Below, piece after piece: positions 1 to 9,670 of a stretch of DNA of 64,000 nt (the stretch's first letter is position 1; every line of letters begins with the position of its first letter). Under the pieces are notes generated by a model. The model worked only from the letters and a program-made list of their open reading frames with translations. It ran no database searches and had not been told where the DNA came from. The position numbers and the translations under genes were made by a program. The DNA is from Gammaproteobacteria bacterium (lineage in GTDB: Bacteria; Pseudomonadota; Gammaproteobacteria; Tenderiales; Tenderiaceae): the NCBI GenBank assembly GCA_021731365.1, contig JAKFXL010000016.1, positions 180,111-244,110 of the forward strand, in the 5' to 3' direction.

Positions 1-982
1 CATCCACCAGGTCCGCCACCTTCAGTATGCGGCCATCCTGGGTCTGTATCTGGTGGAAACTGGTGGCAGGATCGACCCCTTTCCACTGACCCAGGCCGTG
101 CATGATTTCGTTTACCTCGCGCTCCTTGTCTTTCAGACTTTCGCGGGCATTCACATTGGGAATGTGGACGATGGTTTTCAGTGCCGGGTCCAACACCTTG
201 GTGAGGGCCTTCACGTAAGGGCCGGTGTAAAAGAAGTAACCGATATCCAGCGACTTGAGCCACTGATAACCATTAAGCTGCTCGTAGTAGGTGTAGGTGA
301 TCGTCTCAAACCGGGCCTCATCCGCTGGCCCCAGCACCGCCTCGCTGTCGCCACGGAAGTAGGAGCCGGTCATGGCCACCAGATGTACTTTGTCGCGGGT
401 GATGAACGCGCCCAACTGATTGCCCAGCACGTTACCTGGATTGCTGGAGACGTGATGGAACTCGTCAATCGCGATCAGGCGGTTATCAAATGCCGCAATG
501 CCCAGCTCCTCCACCGCAAAGCGGAAGGTGGCATGGGTGCAGACCAACGTCTGGTCGCTGCTGGCCAAAAATTGGCGCACCGCGTCCACCTTGGACTTGG
601 CCACGCGTGGCTCATCCACGCCGGGGGCGTTGCACAGGTTCCACTGCGGAGCCACCTGCCAATCCCAATAAAAGCCCTGCTGGCTCAGCGGTTCATCGGC
701 AAAACTGCTGCCAATGGAACGCTCCGGCACCACTATAATGGCCTGCTGCACGCCTTGGTTGTTGAGCTTATCCAGCGCGATAAACATCAGCGCGCGGGAC
801 TTGCCCGATGCTGGCGGCGATTTGATCAGCAGATACTGTTCACCACGCTTGGCATAGGCGCGCTCCTGCATGGCGCGCATCCCCAGTTCGTTGGCCTTGC
901 TGGATGCACCGGTGCGCGCCGTGGTGATGGATACCGACGGCACGGTGTAGGTATTGGTCGGGCTGACAGACTTATCGCTCAT
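1..982 (-). CDS. SF2 DEAD/DEAH-type helicase, N-terminal part (runs off left edge)
   Basis: No stop codon occurs in this minus-strand frame between the ATG at 982 and base 1, so only about the first 327 residues are present. Translating the complement shows a Walker A loop (PPASGKSRA) near residue 57 and a DEFH Walker B box near residue 178, followed by an MTGSYFRG stretch resembling motif III (S/TAT-like). These mark the first RecA-like domain of a superfamily 2 ATPase. The start overlaps the end of the RhuM gene by 11 bases, so it is the third gene of a translationally coupled operon after the methyltransferase and RhuM. Inference: the motor subunit of a DNA-modification or defence system; a nuclease domain could lie in the unseen C-terminus. 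Confidence 0.8.
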   Translation of the reverse strand, partial: MSDKSVSPTNTYTVPSVSITTARTGASSKANELGMRAMQERAYAKRGEQYLLIKSPPASGKSRALMFIALDKLNNQGVQQAIIVVPERSIGSSFADEPLSQQGFYWDWQVAPQWNLCNAPGVDEPRVAKSKVDAVRQFLASSDQTLVCTHATFRFAVEELGIAAFDNRLIAIDEFHHVSSNPGNVLGNQLGAFITRDKVHLVAMTGSYFRGDSEAVLGPADEARFETITYTYYEQLNGYQWLKSLDIGYFFYTGPYVKALTKVLDPALKTIVHIPNVNARESLKDKEREVNEIMHGLGQWKGVDPATSFHQIQTQDGRILKVADLVD

Positions 983-2024
983 GCTTTTTTCCCTTCGTCG
1001 GTTTCTTCGTGGGCTTGGCCGCTGCCGTGATCTTGGCACGACGCTCAACACGCTTTTCCAGCTGCTCGATCTCCTGCAAATCTGCCGCATCTGCTTCCAG
1101 CGCCTCAGTGGTGCGGCGATGGTGATCGAAGGTCTCGTAGCGTGTGTGGGCGATGCTCACCATTTCATCATGGCGGATCGAGCCGGAATTCTGCAAAACC
1201 GCCTGCCCGTTGAACGCCAACATCCCGTCCACATGGCTGCGCCAAAAATCCAGTGTCAGGTCGTGCCGCTGTTTCACCCTTAGCTCGGCCTGTTCCAGAA
1301 AAATAACAACCAGCCGATTGAGGGTGTCGATCTCATCTTCCGAGAGGTAATTCTTGGCGACGACAACATCCTGCTTGCGCACGCGCGAGCCGCGAAAGTG
1401 GGTGAGCGACATATTCGGGCTGTCCGGGTCTGCGCGCTTCACGATCAGATCGGCGGCGGTGTGGCCGGCGGCAGCAAAAAGCAGCTTGTTCTGTACCTCG
1501 GCGAAAAAAATCTGGGTCTCTTTTTCCGTGATGCGGTAATCCGAGCTCAGGGCGAAAAGGTCGCGGACCTTTTGATAAAAGCGCTTCTCCGAGGCCCGTA
1601 TCTCGCGGATGCGCGCCAGCAGTTCGTCGAAATAATCCCAAGCCCCCGGGTTCTTGAGTCGCTCATCGTCCATGACAAAACCCTTCACCAGAAACTCCTT
1701 CAGGTGTCGGGTCGCCCACTGGCGAAACTGGGTGCCGCGTGGCGAGCGGATGCGGTAGCCGATGGCCAGAATCAGCTCCAGATGGTAGAGCTGTGTGCGG
1801 TAGTTCTTGCCATCGGCGGCAGTTGTCAAGGAATCCTTGACAACTGAACCCGGGTTCAACTCCCCCTCGGAAAAGATATTTTTTGCGTGGAGCGAGACGT
1901 TTTGCTTAGTGGTCTGGAACAGCTCGGCGATTTCAAGCTGGCTCAGCCAGATGCTGTCGGCCTCCACCCGCAGATTGATGCGGGTTTGGCCATCGTCGGA
2001 GGTGTAAATAATCAGGCTGCTCAT
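972..2024 (-). CDS. RhuM family protein
   Basis: A 350-residue protein. The N-terminal half (about residues 10-130, including WLSQLEIAELFQTTKQNVS and YHLELILAIGYRIRSPRGTQFRQWA) is the conserved RhuM region with a helix-turn-helix-like start. The C-terminal half is helical and ends in a lysine-rich tail. RhuM proteins were first named from a Salmonella pathogenicity island, but they commonly sit inside restriction-modification and defence operons; their biochemical role is not established. Its ATG overlaps the methyltransferase stop by four bases (ATGA) and its end overlaps the helicase start, which makes a tight three-gene operon. Confidence 0.85.
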   Translation of the reverse strand: MSSLIIYTSDDGQTRINLRVEADSIWLSQLEIAELFQTTKQNVSLHAKNIFSEGELNPGSVVKDSLTTAADGKNYRTQLYHLELILAIGYRIRSPRGTQFRQWATRHLKEFLVKGFVMDDERLKNPGAWDYFDELLARIREIRASEKRFYQKVRDLFALSSDYRITEKETQIFFAEVQNKLLFAAAGHTAADLIVKRADPDSPNMSLTHFRGSRVRKQDVVVAKNYLSEDEIDTLNRLVVIFLEQAELRVKQRHDLTLDFWRSHVDGMLAFNGQAVLQNSGSIRHDEMVSIAHTRYETFDHHRRTTEALEADAADLQEIEQLEKRVERRAKITAAAKPTKKPTKGKKHER

Positions 2025-4822
2025 GCGCTCTTCCCCTTTATCGCCTTTTTGGTGGGTTTAGTCTTGGCCGCCGCCGTCATCTTGGTATAAAGCTCAAACA
2101 GTTTTTCCAGCCGCTCGGTGTCGTTCTTGAAGCGGCGACCGATGTAGATGCGCTCCAGCACCTCGTCGTTGCGCTCGTGGGCGCGGCGCAGGTTCTCTGG
2201 CATTTTGTCCGGGGCGTAGAGGTCAGCAATGGTGGCGGGAAAATGCGCTTCGCGCGCCAGCAGGATGTTTTTGGCGCAGGCGGTCAGGTCGGCTTTGTTT
2301 TGCTCGGTGAGCAGCGGCACGGGGAAGGTATTCCAGCCGAGGGTGTTGGAATACGAAAAATCTGTGCGCATCCGCACACAGACTGTACCAATCCAGACCC
2401 AGTGCAGACGCGAGGCGATGAGGGCCATGTTCCAGAGGGGGGCATCGTAGAGGGCGAAGTTTCGGTCGCCGATGATTGTTCCACCTTCGATCAAACCCAC
2501 GGGTAAGTAGGGGCGATTTTCTGAACTTACGCGTGGCACGACGATGGTGGTTTTGCTGGATTGATGCCGTATTTCGGAAAACCGATGCGGTGAGTCTGCT
2601 TCGCTTTGCGTTTGCTTTTTGGTGCTGCTCAAACGCATTTGGCGCACATTCTCAAGACGCTTTTGAATATCAGGAATTTCGACCGCTTGCTCTACGTCGT
2701 CATCATTCAACCACAAGCAAAAACGCTGCTTGCCGTTGATAAATTCTTCAGAATTGGAAAAATTTCGGATAAAGATTTTTGCTTTTGGAAAGTTTTGAAT
2801 TAGTTGTTCTTTTTCTTGGTAGTCAAGGAATAAGTATCCCCCATCTACAGGCTTAGATCCAAAGTCCATCCCAGCCTGCCCACTTAAAGGACGAGCTACC
2901 TTATCCACAACCACATCAGCACCCGCCACCAAATAAGCGTTGATAAAGTCCGTTTGCCTCTCAAGTATTGCACCGTCGTCAGTCACAGAAAATAATCGGT
3001 GTGCCTTTCCTGTTTGACTGGTAATACCAACAATCACAACGGTCACGCCAGCGTTATGACTGGCTAAATTATTCCATTTGAACGAGGTATGGGCGAAATG
3101 AATAACGTGCCTTATACCAAATACCAGCGGCCAAAGAATCGGCACTTGCTGCCCTTGGCAAATCGAATTGGTGGACACAAAAGCGGCGGAGGCTTTGGTC
3201 TTGGTGCCGTAATCGGCAGCCTTCATGAGCCAGCCCGCCACATAATCCAGTGACTTCCAGTTCTTGGTGCGGTTGGCGAAGATAGCTTGCAAATCGGCTT
3301 TCTGTTCATCCGTCTGCCAAGTGGAACCCAAATACGGCGGATTGCCGCAGATGTATGTCTCCCCACCTTCGTTCTCAAAATCAATCTCCGCCTGATCTAG
3401 CGGCGTGCTAAACAGATCATCTGCCACCAGCTTTACGCCTGTGCCCGTAGGTCGGCAGAGACTCAGCCAATCCAGCCGCAGCGCATTACCGCAAACAATC
3501 CAGTTCTGCGCATCCAGCGGCAGGAACTCTGCCAACGCATCCTTCTGTCCGCGATAGAGCACGTCGCACTGGAACTCGGCAATGATCAGCGCCAGGCGCG
3601 CAATCTCCGCCGGAAAGTCACGTAGTTCGATGCCCCGGTAGTTGGTCAGCGGTATCTCGCTACCCAGATGCGGCTCGCCCCGGCGGCGGTTGATCTCCGC
3701 CTCGATCTCGCGCATCTGTTTGTAGGCGATGACCAGGAAGTTGCCGGAGCCGCAGGCCGGATCAAACACACGGATACGCGCCATGCGTTTGCGTAGATTC
3801 AGCAGTTTGGTTTTGTTGTCGCCCGCCGCGTCGAGTTGCGCACGCAGCTCATCCAGAAACAGCGGGTTTAATACCTTGAGGATGTTGGGCACGCTGGTGT
3901 AGTGCATGCCCAATGCACCGCGCTCTTCGTCGTCGGCCACGGCCTGAATCATGCTGCCGAAGATGTCGGGGTTGATCTGCTTCCAGTTCAGGTTGCCGGC
4001 ATGGATCAGGTAGGTGCGGGCCATGCGGGTGAAGCGCGGCACATCGGTACTGCCGGAGAAGAGGCCGCCGTTTACATAGGGGAAACCATTGGCCCAGTTG
4101 GGCAAGCGGGGCTGAGCTACGGTTCGTTCGTCAGGGTTAGTCTTGATGTTCATGGCGCGGAATATTTCGGACAACACCTCATGGGTGTTGGATCCATCGC
4201 GATCGCTCATTTGTTCGATGGTGTGAGTGAACAGGCCCTCGCCTTTGAATATGTCGGTATCTTCGGCAAAGAAACAGAACACCAGCCGCGCCATGAAATG
4301 ATTCATGTCGTGGCGACGCTCTTCTTTGGTCCATTCCGGGTTTTCGCGCAGCAGTTCGACGTAGAGTTTGTTCAGTCGCCCGGTGGCGCGTACGTCGATG
4401 GGGTTGTCCTTGATCTCCTTGATGGTGGAGATACCGGCCAGTGATAAAAAGAAGCCGAAATGGTTGGGGAAATCCGGGTAGGCGCAGGCGATGGTTTCGC
4501 CGCCAATCAGCTCTTCGGCCTCCAGGGTCTGGCCGTCGGTGGTGAGGATGAATTTGGCCTTGGCTTTGGTGGTGGCGGGGCTGGTGCGCAACGCCTTGAG
4601 GGTTTCGCTAACACCGCCAGCTTCACACACGGCGAGATGGATGTTGTTGCGCTGGAGCACGCCACCGGGCACATCGGAGGCGTTGTTGTTACCGGTACGC
4701 AGGCGCTTGAGTGCCGTCTCCTTATTGCCGAACGCGGCCAGAAACGCGAACGGAAACTCCGCCGCGTCGAAGGGCTGAAGGGCTAGGTCTGATATCGCTT
4801 CTTCGATCTCTACTGCATTCAT
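2021..4822 (-). CDS. MmeI-like class I SAM-dependent DNA methyltransferase
   Basis: A 933-residue protein. Motif I (DPACGSGNF) lies near residue 354 and the amino-methyltransferase motif IV NPPY near residue 490, so it should methylate an exocyclic amino group (N6-adenine or N4-cytosine). Residues 1 to about 200 match the N-terminal region of the MmeI-like family, but I see no obvious D...ExK nuclease motif there, so it may modify without cutting. The C-terminal 250 residues probably recognise the target. First gene of the methyltransferase-RhuM-helicase operon; the start was chosen as the first ATG after a 220-base gap, with only a weak ribosome-binding site. Function is known for the family; the defence role is inferred from context. 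Confidence 0.88.
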   Translation of the reverse strand: MNAVEIEEAISDLALQPFDAAEFPFAFLAAFGNKETALKRLRTGNNNASDVPGGVLQRNNIHLAVCEAGGVSETLKALRTSPATTKAKAKFILTTDGQTLEAEELIGGETIACAYPDFPNHFGFFLSLAGISTIKEIKDNPIDVRATGRLNKLYVELLRENPEWTKEERRHDMNHFMARLVFCFFAEDTDIFKGEGLFTHTIEQMSDRDGSNTHEVLSEIFRAMNIKTNPDERTVAQPRLPNWANGFPYVNGGLFSGSTDVPRFTRMARTYLIHAGNLNWKQINPDIFGSMIQAVADDEERGALGMHYTSVPNILKVLNPLFLDELRAQLDAAGDNKTKLLNLRKRMARIRVFDPACGSGNFLVIAYKQMREIEAEINRRRGEPHLGSEIPLTNYRGIELRDFPAEIARLALIIAEFQCDVLYRGQKDALAEFLPLDAQNWIVCGNALRLDWLSLCRPTGTGVKLVADDLFSTPLDQAEIDFENEGGETYICGNPPYLGSTWQTDEQKADLQAIFANRTKNWKSLDYVAGWLMKAADYGTKTKASAAFVSTNSICQGQQVPILWPLVFGIRHVIHFAHTSFKWNNLASHNAGVTVVIVGITSQTGKAHRLFSVTDDGAILERQTDFINAYLVAGADVVVDKVARPLSGQAGMDFGSKPVDGGYLFLDYQEKEQLIQNFPKAKIFIRNFSNSEEFINGKQRFCLWLNDDDVEQAVEIPDIQKRLENVRQMRLSSTKKQTQSEADSPHRFSEIRHQSSKTTIVVPRVSSENRPYLPVGLIEGGTIIGDRNFALYDAPLWNMALIASRLHWVWIGTVCVRMRTDFSYSNTLGWNTFPVPLLTEQNKADLTACAKNILLAREAHFPATIADLYAPDKMPENLRRAHERNDEVLERIYIGRRFKNDTERLEKLFELYTKMTAAAKTKPTKKAIKGKSA

Positions 4823-5043
4823 GGGGCATCGTGCCTGTGTAACGTTTTGTTGGTATTTCCCGCAGGGAGTGGCTGCTGGCGCGGGGCTGCGGGAGATGGT
4901 TGTATATCGGGTTGCCGCTGTCGAGACTCTCTATCATCTGGGTGGAGAGGAGGAGATTCTGTGGCGGGTAGCCCGTTGTGATCCTGTTGTCAGGCGTGCT
5001 AAAAAAATGGCGTCACCATGGTATAGCATATGTAAACCATCTG
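4823..5043. other. Intergenic region between the methyltransferase operon and the fbp operon
   Basis: About 220 bases separating the 3' end of the asparagine-synthase-like gene from the methyltransferase start. It should contain the methyltransferase promoter. I looked on the minus strand for a short precursor peptide that could go with the cyclase-like gene next door and found no convincing open frame with a ribosome-binding site. Confidence 0.5.
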
Positions 5044-6915
5044 CTACTGGCCAAAAACAGCGGCGTATTTTTGAAACCAGATCTGGGCCATCAGGGCGTA
5101 GAGCAGGTTGACGTTGAGTGAGCTGGCGGGATTTTTAACCACGGATTCAAAGACGCCAAGCAGCTGCTGATTGTTGATCAGCCCCATCTCCTGGAGCCGG
5201 GTATCGGAGAGGATGGCGCGCACGGTGTGGTGCTGGTCGCGAATGATCTGGCCAAAAAAACCATCAAATATAATCTTCTTTTTGTTCCAGCAGACGCTGT
5301 CGGGCAGCCGTCCGGTCATGCTGCGGCGCAGTAGCCACTTGGGGTAGTTGTGGCGCAGCCAGAGGTCATCGGGGATGGCAAAGCTGAATTCGAGCAGACG
5401 CCGGTCAAAAAACGGGTGGCGTACCTCGATGCCAAACCCAGCGGCGGCTTGATGGTAGGAGCGTACCGAATTGATGGTGGATGTATTTGTCCACGCCTGA
5501 TAACGGGCCTGTAGGGCGGGGTTGGTGAAGCGCGGGGCGTTTTTATCTGGGGTGTCGTTGCTGTTTTGCATCAACATCTGTCGGGCGGGTTCTGCCATCC
5601 AGGAGGGGAGGGTGGCGCTGGCGGGGCGGCCCAGTGCGGTGCGTAGGCCCCGTTTGATCGGGGTGGGGATCAGCGGTGTTACAAACAGGTGTAACAGTGT
5701 ATTTAACAGCGGTAGCTGCATCTCTCTGCAACCGCTGACGGCCTCTTGAATGGCCCGCAGGTCACCACGCCGCAGGCGCTGTGAGTAGGTGAGGCTGTGG
5801 CCCCAGGTCATCTCATCACCACCGCTGCCGGTGAGCAGAACATCGGCACCTATCTCTTTGAGTAGTTTCATCTCGTCCAGATAGCGTGGGGAGCAGACGG
5901 TGCCGGGGTTGTCGAGTGTGGGGGCGTAGAGTTCCCGGAAGTCGAGTGCCAGATGCTGTTCTGCGGCCATGTAGTGGATGTGCGGTAGGTCGAGGTGCTG
6001 CTGCATCTCCTTGATGCGGTCGCTTTCGTCACAACTGGCGGTTTTCTGGTAGGTGTGGGAGATGACGGCGAGCTGTTGCGGGGTTGATTCCGTAAGCTGT
6101 TTGGCCAGGGCGGTGACGGAGGTGGAGTCCATGCCGCCGCTCATCTGTGTGGCGATGGTGGTGGCGGTTGAGCCCATGCGGTCGCTGACGTTGCGGGTGA
6201 GTATGGCTGTGAGCTGCGCTTCATAATCACCAATGGTGGGGTGGCGGATGGTGAAACTGGGGTCCAGTTGCCAGTAACGCTGGATGCGAATGCTGTTGGC
6301 ATCGGCCAGCAGTGAGTGCGCGGCGGGCAGCAGTTCGATACCTTCAAACATCGAACGGTGTGGGTCGGGCCAGCCACTCAGCCAGCAGGCCAGGGCGTAT
6401 CGGTTGAGCTGTGCGGTGACGGCACGCTGTTGCAGCAGTTGGCTCCCGTCGGTGGCTATATATATAGCGTCACCCACCTGGGTATAGCTGAGGGTTCGCA
6501 TATTCATCACATCCCGTGCGGCAAACAGGGTGCGCTTTTCTCTGTCCCAGAGGGCAAAGGCAAAATCGCCGATCAGGTGCGCCGGGCAGTGCTGGCCCCA
6601 CTGGCGGTAGGCGGCGAGGATGAGCTCGGCGTCCGTGGGTTGGGCGGAGAGGGGCGTGGTGTGGAGCTGTTGTAACAGCTCTGGCCGGTTATCGATACGG
6701 GCATCACAGATCAGCAGGTATTGGCCACAGGCGGAGAGCAGCGGGGCGGCGGCCAGGGGTGAGAGCGGCGCGCTGTGGTTGAGCTGTTGTGAAAAGGCCA
6801 GCGGCCCCTGGATGTGGGTGGTGCTGTTATCTGGCAGTGAGCGGGTGAAGGTATCAACAACATCGGCGCTTAAGGTTGCACCGCGCCAGTCAATGATCGC
6901 CGCAATGCCCGACAT
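5044..6915 (-). CDS. Asparagine-synthase family amidoligase lacking the N-terminal cysteine
   Basis: A 623-residue AsnB-type protein. The C-terminal synthetase domain is intact: the ATP-binding SGGMDS loop is near residue 257 and a GSGGDE motif near residue 352. The N-terminal half has the glutamine-amidotransferase fold (DFAFALWDREKRTLFAARD) but begins MSGIAAII, so the catalytic Cys2 of true glutamine-dependent enzymes is Ser. It probably adenylates a carboxylate and uses ammonia or an internal amine, as beta-lactam synthetases and lasso-peptide cyclases do. It starts five bases after the fbpC stop, so it is the last gene of the Fur-controlled iron-uptake operon, an unusual place for this family. 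The substrate is unknown. Confidence 0.82.
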   Translation of the reverse strand: MSGIAAIIDWRGATLSADVVDTFTRSLPDNSTTHIQGPLAFSQQLNHSAPLSPLAAAPLLSACGQYLLICDARIDNRPELLQQLHTTPLSAQPTDAELILAAYRQWGQHCPAHLIGDFAFALWDREKRTLFAARDVMNMRTLSYTQVGDAIYIATDGSQLLQQRAVTAQLNRYALACWLSGWPDPHRSMFEGIELLPAAHSLLADANSIRIQRYWQLDPSFTIRHPTIGDYEAQLTAILTRNVSDRMGSTATTIATQMSGGMDSTSVTALAKQLTESTPQQLAVISHTYQKTASCDESDRIKEMQQHLDLPHIHYMAAEQHLALDFRELYAPTLDNPGTVCSPRYLDEMKLLKEIGADVLLTGSGGDEMTWGHSLTYSQRLRRGDLRAIQEAVSGCREMQLPLLNTLLHLFVTPLIPTPIKRGLRTALGRPASATLPSWMAEPARQMLMQNSNDTPDKNAPRFTNPALQARYQAWTNTSTINSVRSYHQAAAGFGIEVRHPFFDRRLLEFSFAIPDDLWLRHNYPKWLLRRSMTGRLPDSVCWNKKKIIFDGFFGQIIRDQHHTVRAILSDTRLQEMGLINNQQLLGVFESVVKNPASSLNVNLLYALMAQIWFQKYAAVFGQ

Positions 6916-6920
6916 GGTCG

Positions 6921-7985
6921 CTACTCGCCCAGCTCTGGATTGAAGGCGATGAGGTGGTCGGTGACCAGACAGATACCGATGGCCTGGCCGATGGCGTGGT
7001 TGTGGTGGCTGGGGACCAGCGAGAGTATCTGCACACCGCTTTTGAGTTGTAGGGTGTAGAGGATGTCAGCCCCCTGAAACGCTTTGTCGATGACGGCGGC
7101 GGTTAAGGGGCTGGCGTCGTCATGCACGATATCGTCGGGGCGCAGCAGCAGATCCACCACACAGCCACGGGCGCAGGGGGAGTGCAGCTCCCCTTCCAGA
7201 ATACCCAGCTCGGTCTCAACCCGGCTGCCCTCCAGCACCACCCCCTGCAGGAATACCCCTTTGCCAATAAAATCAGCGACAAAGCGATTAACGGGACGGT
7301 GGTATAGATTGTAGGCGCTGTCCCACTGCTGGATATGGCCCTGATGCATGATGGCGATGTCATCGGCCACGGCAAAGGCCTCATGTTGATCATGGGTCAC
7401 CATCAGCGCTGTTGTGCCTTCACGTTTGATGATCTCCCGGACGTCGTGGCAGAGCCGTTCGCGCAGCTCCACATCGAGATTCGAAAAGGGTTCATCCAGC
7501 AGCAGCAGTTGTGGCCGGGGGGCCAGCGCACGGGCCAGGGCAATGCGCTGCTGCTGGCCGCCGGAGAGCTGGTGGGGATAGAGTTTGGCCGCTTCGTTGA
7601 GGCCGATCAGGGTCAACAACTCATCCTGGCGTATTTTACGTTCGGTGCGGCTGAGTTTATGCAGACCAAAGCCGATGTTCTGTTCCGCCGTCAGGTGTGG
7701 AAAGAGGGCGTAATCCTGGAAGACCATGCCGATGCGGCGCTGCTCGGCAGGCAGGTGGTGTTGTGGGGTGCTGACCGGCTCGCCGTTGATCACAATCTCA
7801 CCGCCGCTGATCTCCTCAAACCCGGCAATGCAGCGCAGCACAGTAGTTTTGCCGCAGCCACTGGGGCCGAGCAGGCAGCCGATACGGCCACGGGCCAAGC
7901 TGAGTGATAGGCCATCGACGATGAGGCTATCGCCATAACGTTGGCTGATGGTATTGAGGGATAGGAGTACGTTATCGTTCTGCAT
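6921..7985 (-). CDS. fbpC: Ferric-iron ABC transporter ATPase FbpC
   Basis: A 354-residue ABC ATPase with Walker A GPSGCGKTT (about residues 39-47), signature LSGGQQQRIALARAL, Walker B LLLLDEPFSNLD and the switch histidine in MVTHDQHE. The C-terminal 110 residues form an OB/TOBE-like regulatory domain (LLRPDDIVHDD), typical of FbpC/PotA-type importers. It should power uptake of periplasmic ferric iron through FbpB. It overlaps the 3' end of fbpB by 14 bases and is followed after five bases by the asparagine-synthase homologue. Part of one operon with fbpA and fbpB behind a Fur box. Confidence 0.93.
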   Translation of the reverse strand: MQNDNVLLSLNTISQRYGDSLIVDGLSLSLARGRIGCLLGPSGCGKTTVLRCIAGFEEISGGEIVINGEPVSTPQHHLPAEQRRIGMVFQDYALFPHLTAEQNIGFGLHKLSRTERKIRQDELLTLIGLNEAAKLYPHQLSGGQQQRIALARALAPRPQLLLLDEPFSNLDVELRERLCHDVREIIKREGTTALMVTHDQHEAFAVADDIAIMHQGHIQQWDSAYNLYHRPVNRFVADFIGKGVFLQGVVLEGSRVETELGILEGELHSPCARGCVVDLLLRPDDIVHDDASPLTAAVIDKAFQGADILYTLQLKSGVQILSLVPSHHNHAIGQAIGICLVTDHLIAFNPELGE

Positions 7986-9654
7986 GGCGTGTCAACAGTA
8001 GTGTCGGGAGGAGTCCGGCGATGATAATGGCAATGGCGGGCAGGGCGGCGCGCTGCCACTCACCCTCGGAGGTCAGTTCAAAGATACGTACCGCCAGGGT
8101 ATCCCAGCCAAAGGGGCGGGTCATCAGGGTGATAGGCATCTCTTTCATTACATCCACAAAAACCAGCATCATGCCGGTTAAGATACCACCGCTGAGGATG
8201 GGCAGGTGAATGCGTCTGAGCAGGGTCAGACCACTGCAGCCCAGACTGCGCGCTGCGTCATCGACACTGAGGGTGATGCGCTGCATGTGGCCATCCACGG
8301 CGCTAAAACCCACCGCCTGAAACCGGATGATCAGCGCCAGCAGCATGGTGATGAGTGTGCCTTGCAGAACCTGGCCGATCTCAATCTGAAACCACTGCTG
8401 TGCCGTATCGATAATCAGATTGTCGAGCCAGGCAATGGGAATAAAGATCCCCACCGCCAGCACCGGGCCGGGCAGGGCGTAACCCAGGGTGGAGATCCTG
8501 ATCAGCGCTCGGGTGGGCAGGTCGCGGTGGCGACGCCCGGCGTAGGCCAGCAGCAGTGCGGTAGTCCCGACCGCCAATGATGCCAGTGTGGCAAGCAGCA
8601 GCGAGTGCCAGAGGAACCCAAAGTAGCGGCTATCCAGATCGGTCAGGGCGGACTCCGCCGTCCACAATAGCAGTTGGGTCACGGGCACAATAAAGGCAAT
8701 CAACAGTATCAGGGTGGCAAAAATGGTGACTGCCCAGCCACGCCAGCCGCGCAGTTTGATCGGTTGCTGTTGCGCCGCGCCACGGCCAATCTGGGTGTAG
8801 CTCATCTTGGCCCGGGCCTGCTGCTCTATTAATAGAATAATAAAGACCACAATCACCAGTAGTGACGCCAGTTGGGAGGCGGCGGACAGGGAGAAGAGGC
8901 TGTACCACGCTTTATATATGCCACTGGTAAAGGTGTCGTAGTTAAATACCGCCACCGTGCCAAAGTCGGCCAGACACTCCATCACCACCAACATCACGCC
9001 GCCGACAATCCAGGGGCGGGCCATGGGCAGAGAGACCCGCCAGAAACCCTGCCAGCGGTTCAGCCCCAGTGATTGTGCCGCCTCCAGCGCCCGTTGCCCC
9101 TGGGTATGAAAGGCGTTGCGGGCAATCAGATAGACATAGGGGTAGAAGGCGAGAATCATCACCGCAATCACCCCGCCACGGGAACGGATGGCGGGAAACT
9201 GGGTGGGGCCAATGGCCTCGCGCCACCAGCTCTGTAGCGGCCCGGTAAAGTCGAGCAGCCCAACCGCAACAAAGGCGGTGACATAGGCGGGCATCGCCAG
9301 CGGCAACAGCAGTGCCCAGGAAAAAAAGCGCCGCCCGGGAAAGTGGCACACCGCAGTAAACCACGCCAGTGATACCCCTAATAGCAGTGTGCCCGCCGCC
9401 ACCCCCAATACTAACCAGAGGGTATTGATGGCGATATCCGCCAATACATTTTCGACCAGATGGTTCCAGATCTCCGGCTCAGGGTTGAACAGGGACGAGA
9501 AGATCACCAGCAGCGGGGCCAACATCAACAGCGTAATCAGCAGCGCCACCAACCGCCACGGACCGAGTTTTTGTAAAGCAAAAAGCCGCCCGACTCCAGA
9601 GGAGGGGGCGGTATTGGGTGGGGTTACAGGGGCGGCGTTATTGCCTGCCGACAT
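7972..9654 (-). CDS. fbpB: Ferric-iron ABC transporter permease FbpB
   Basis: A 560-residue polytopic membrane protein with two tandem permease halves, as in the FbpB/SfuB family. Each half has about six hydrophobic segments and an EAA-like loop that docks the ATPase (EAAQSLGLNRWQGFWRVSLP near residue 190; DAARSLGCSGLTLLRRIHLP near residue 470). It moves ferric iron handed over by FbpA across the inner membrane. Sixteen bases separate it from fbpA and it overlaps fbpC. The length fits fused-duplicate iron permeases rather than single-domain ones. Confidence 0.93.
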   Translation of the reverse strand: MSAGNNAAPVTPPNTAPSSGVGRLFALQKLGPWRLVALLITLLMLAPLLVIFSSLFNPEPEIWNHLVENVLADIAINTLWLVLGVAAGTLLLGVSLAWFTAVCHFPGRRFFSWALLLPLAMPAYVTAFVAVGLLDFTGPLQSWWREAIGPTQFPAIRSRGGVIAVMILAFYPYVYLIARNAFHTQGQRALEAAQSLGLNRWQGFWRVSLPMARPWIVGGVMLVVMECLADFGTVAVFNYDTFTSGIYKAWYSLFSLSAASQLASLLVIVVFIILLIEQQARAKMSYTQIGRGAAQQQPIKLRGWRGWAVTIFATLILLIAFIVPVTQLLLWTAESALTDLDSRYFGFLWHSLLLATLASLAVGTTALLLAYAGRRHRDLPTRALIRISTLGYALPGPVLAVGIFIPIAWLDNLIIDTAQQWFQIEIGQVLQGTLITMLLALIIRFQAVGFSAVDGHMQRITLSVDDAARSLGCSGLTLLRRIHLPILSGGILTGMMLVFVDVMKEMPITLMTRPFGWDTLAVRIFELTSEGEWQRAALPAIAIIIAGLLPTLLLTRHAER

Positions 9655-9670
9655 CGATTATCAACTCCAA

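Noticed and set aside
53..1030. Plus-strand open frame of 325 codons at the left edge
   Set aside because: It is the shadow of the minus-strand helicase gene, whose frame has Walker A and B motifs and couples to RhuM.
4823..5043. Lasso-peptide precursor next to the asparagine-synthase homologue
   Set aside because: No short frame with leader, ring Gly and ribosome site, and no B-type protease gene nearby.
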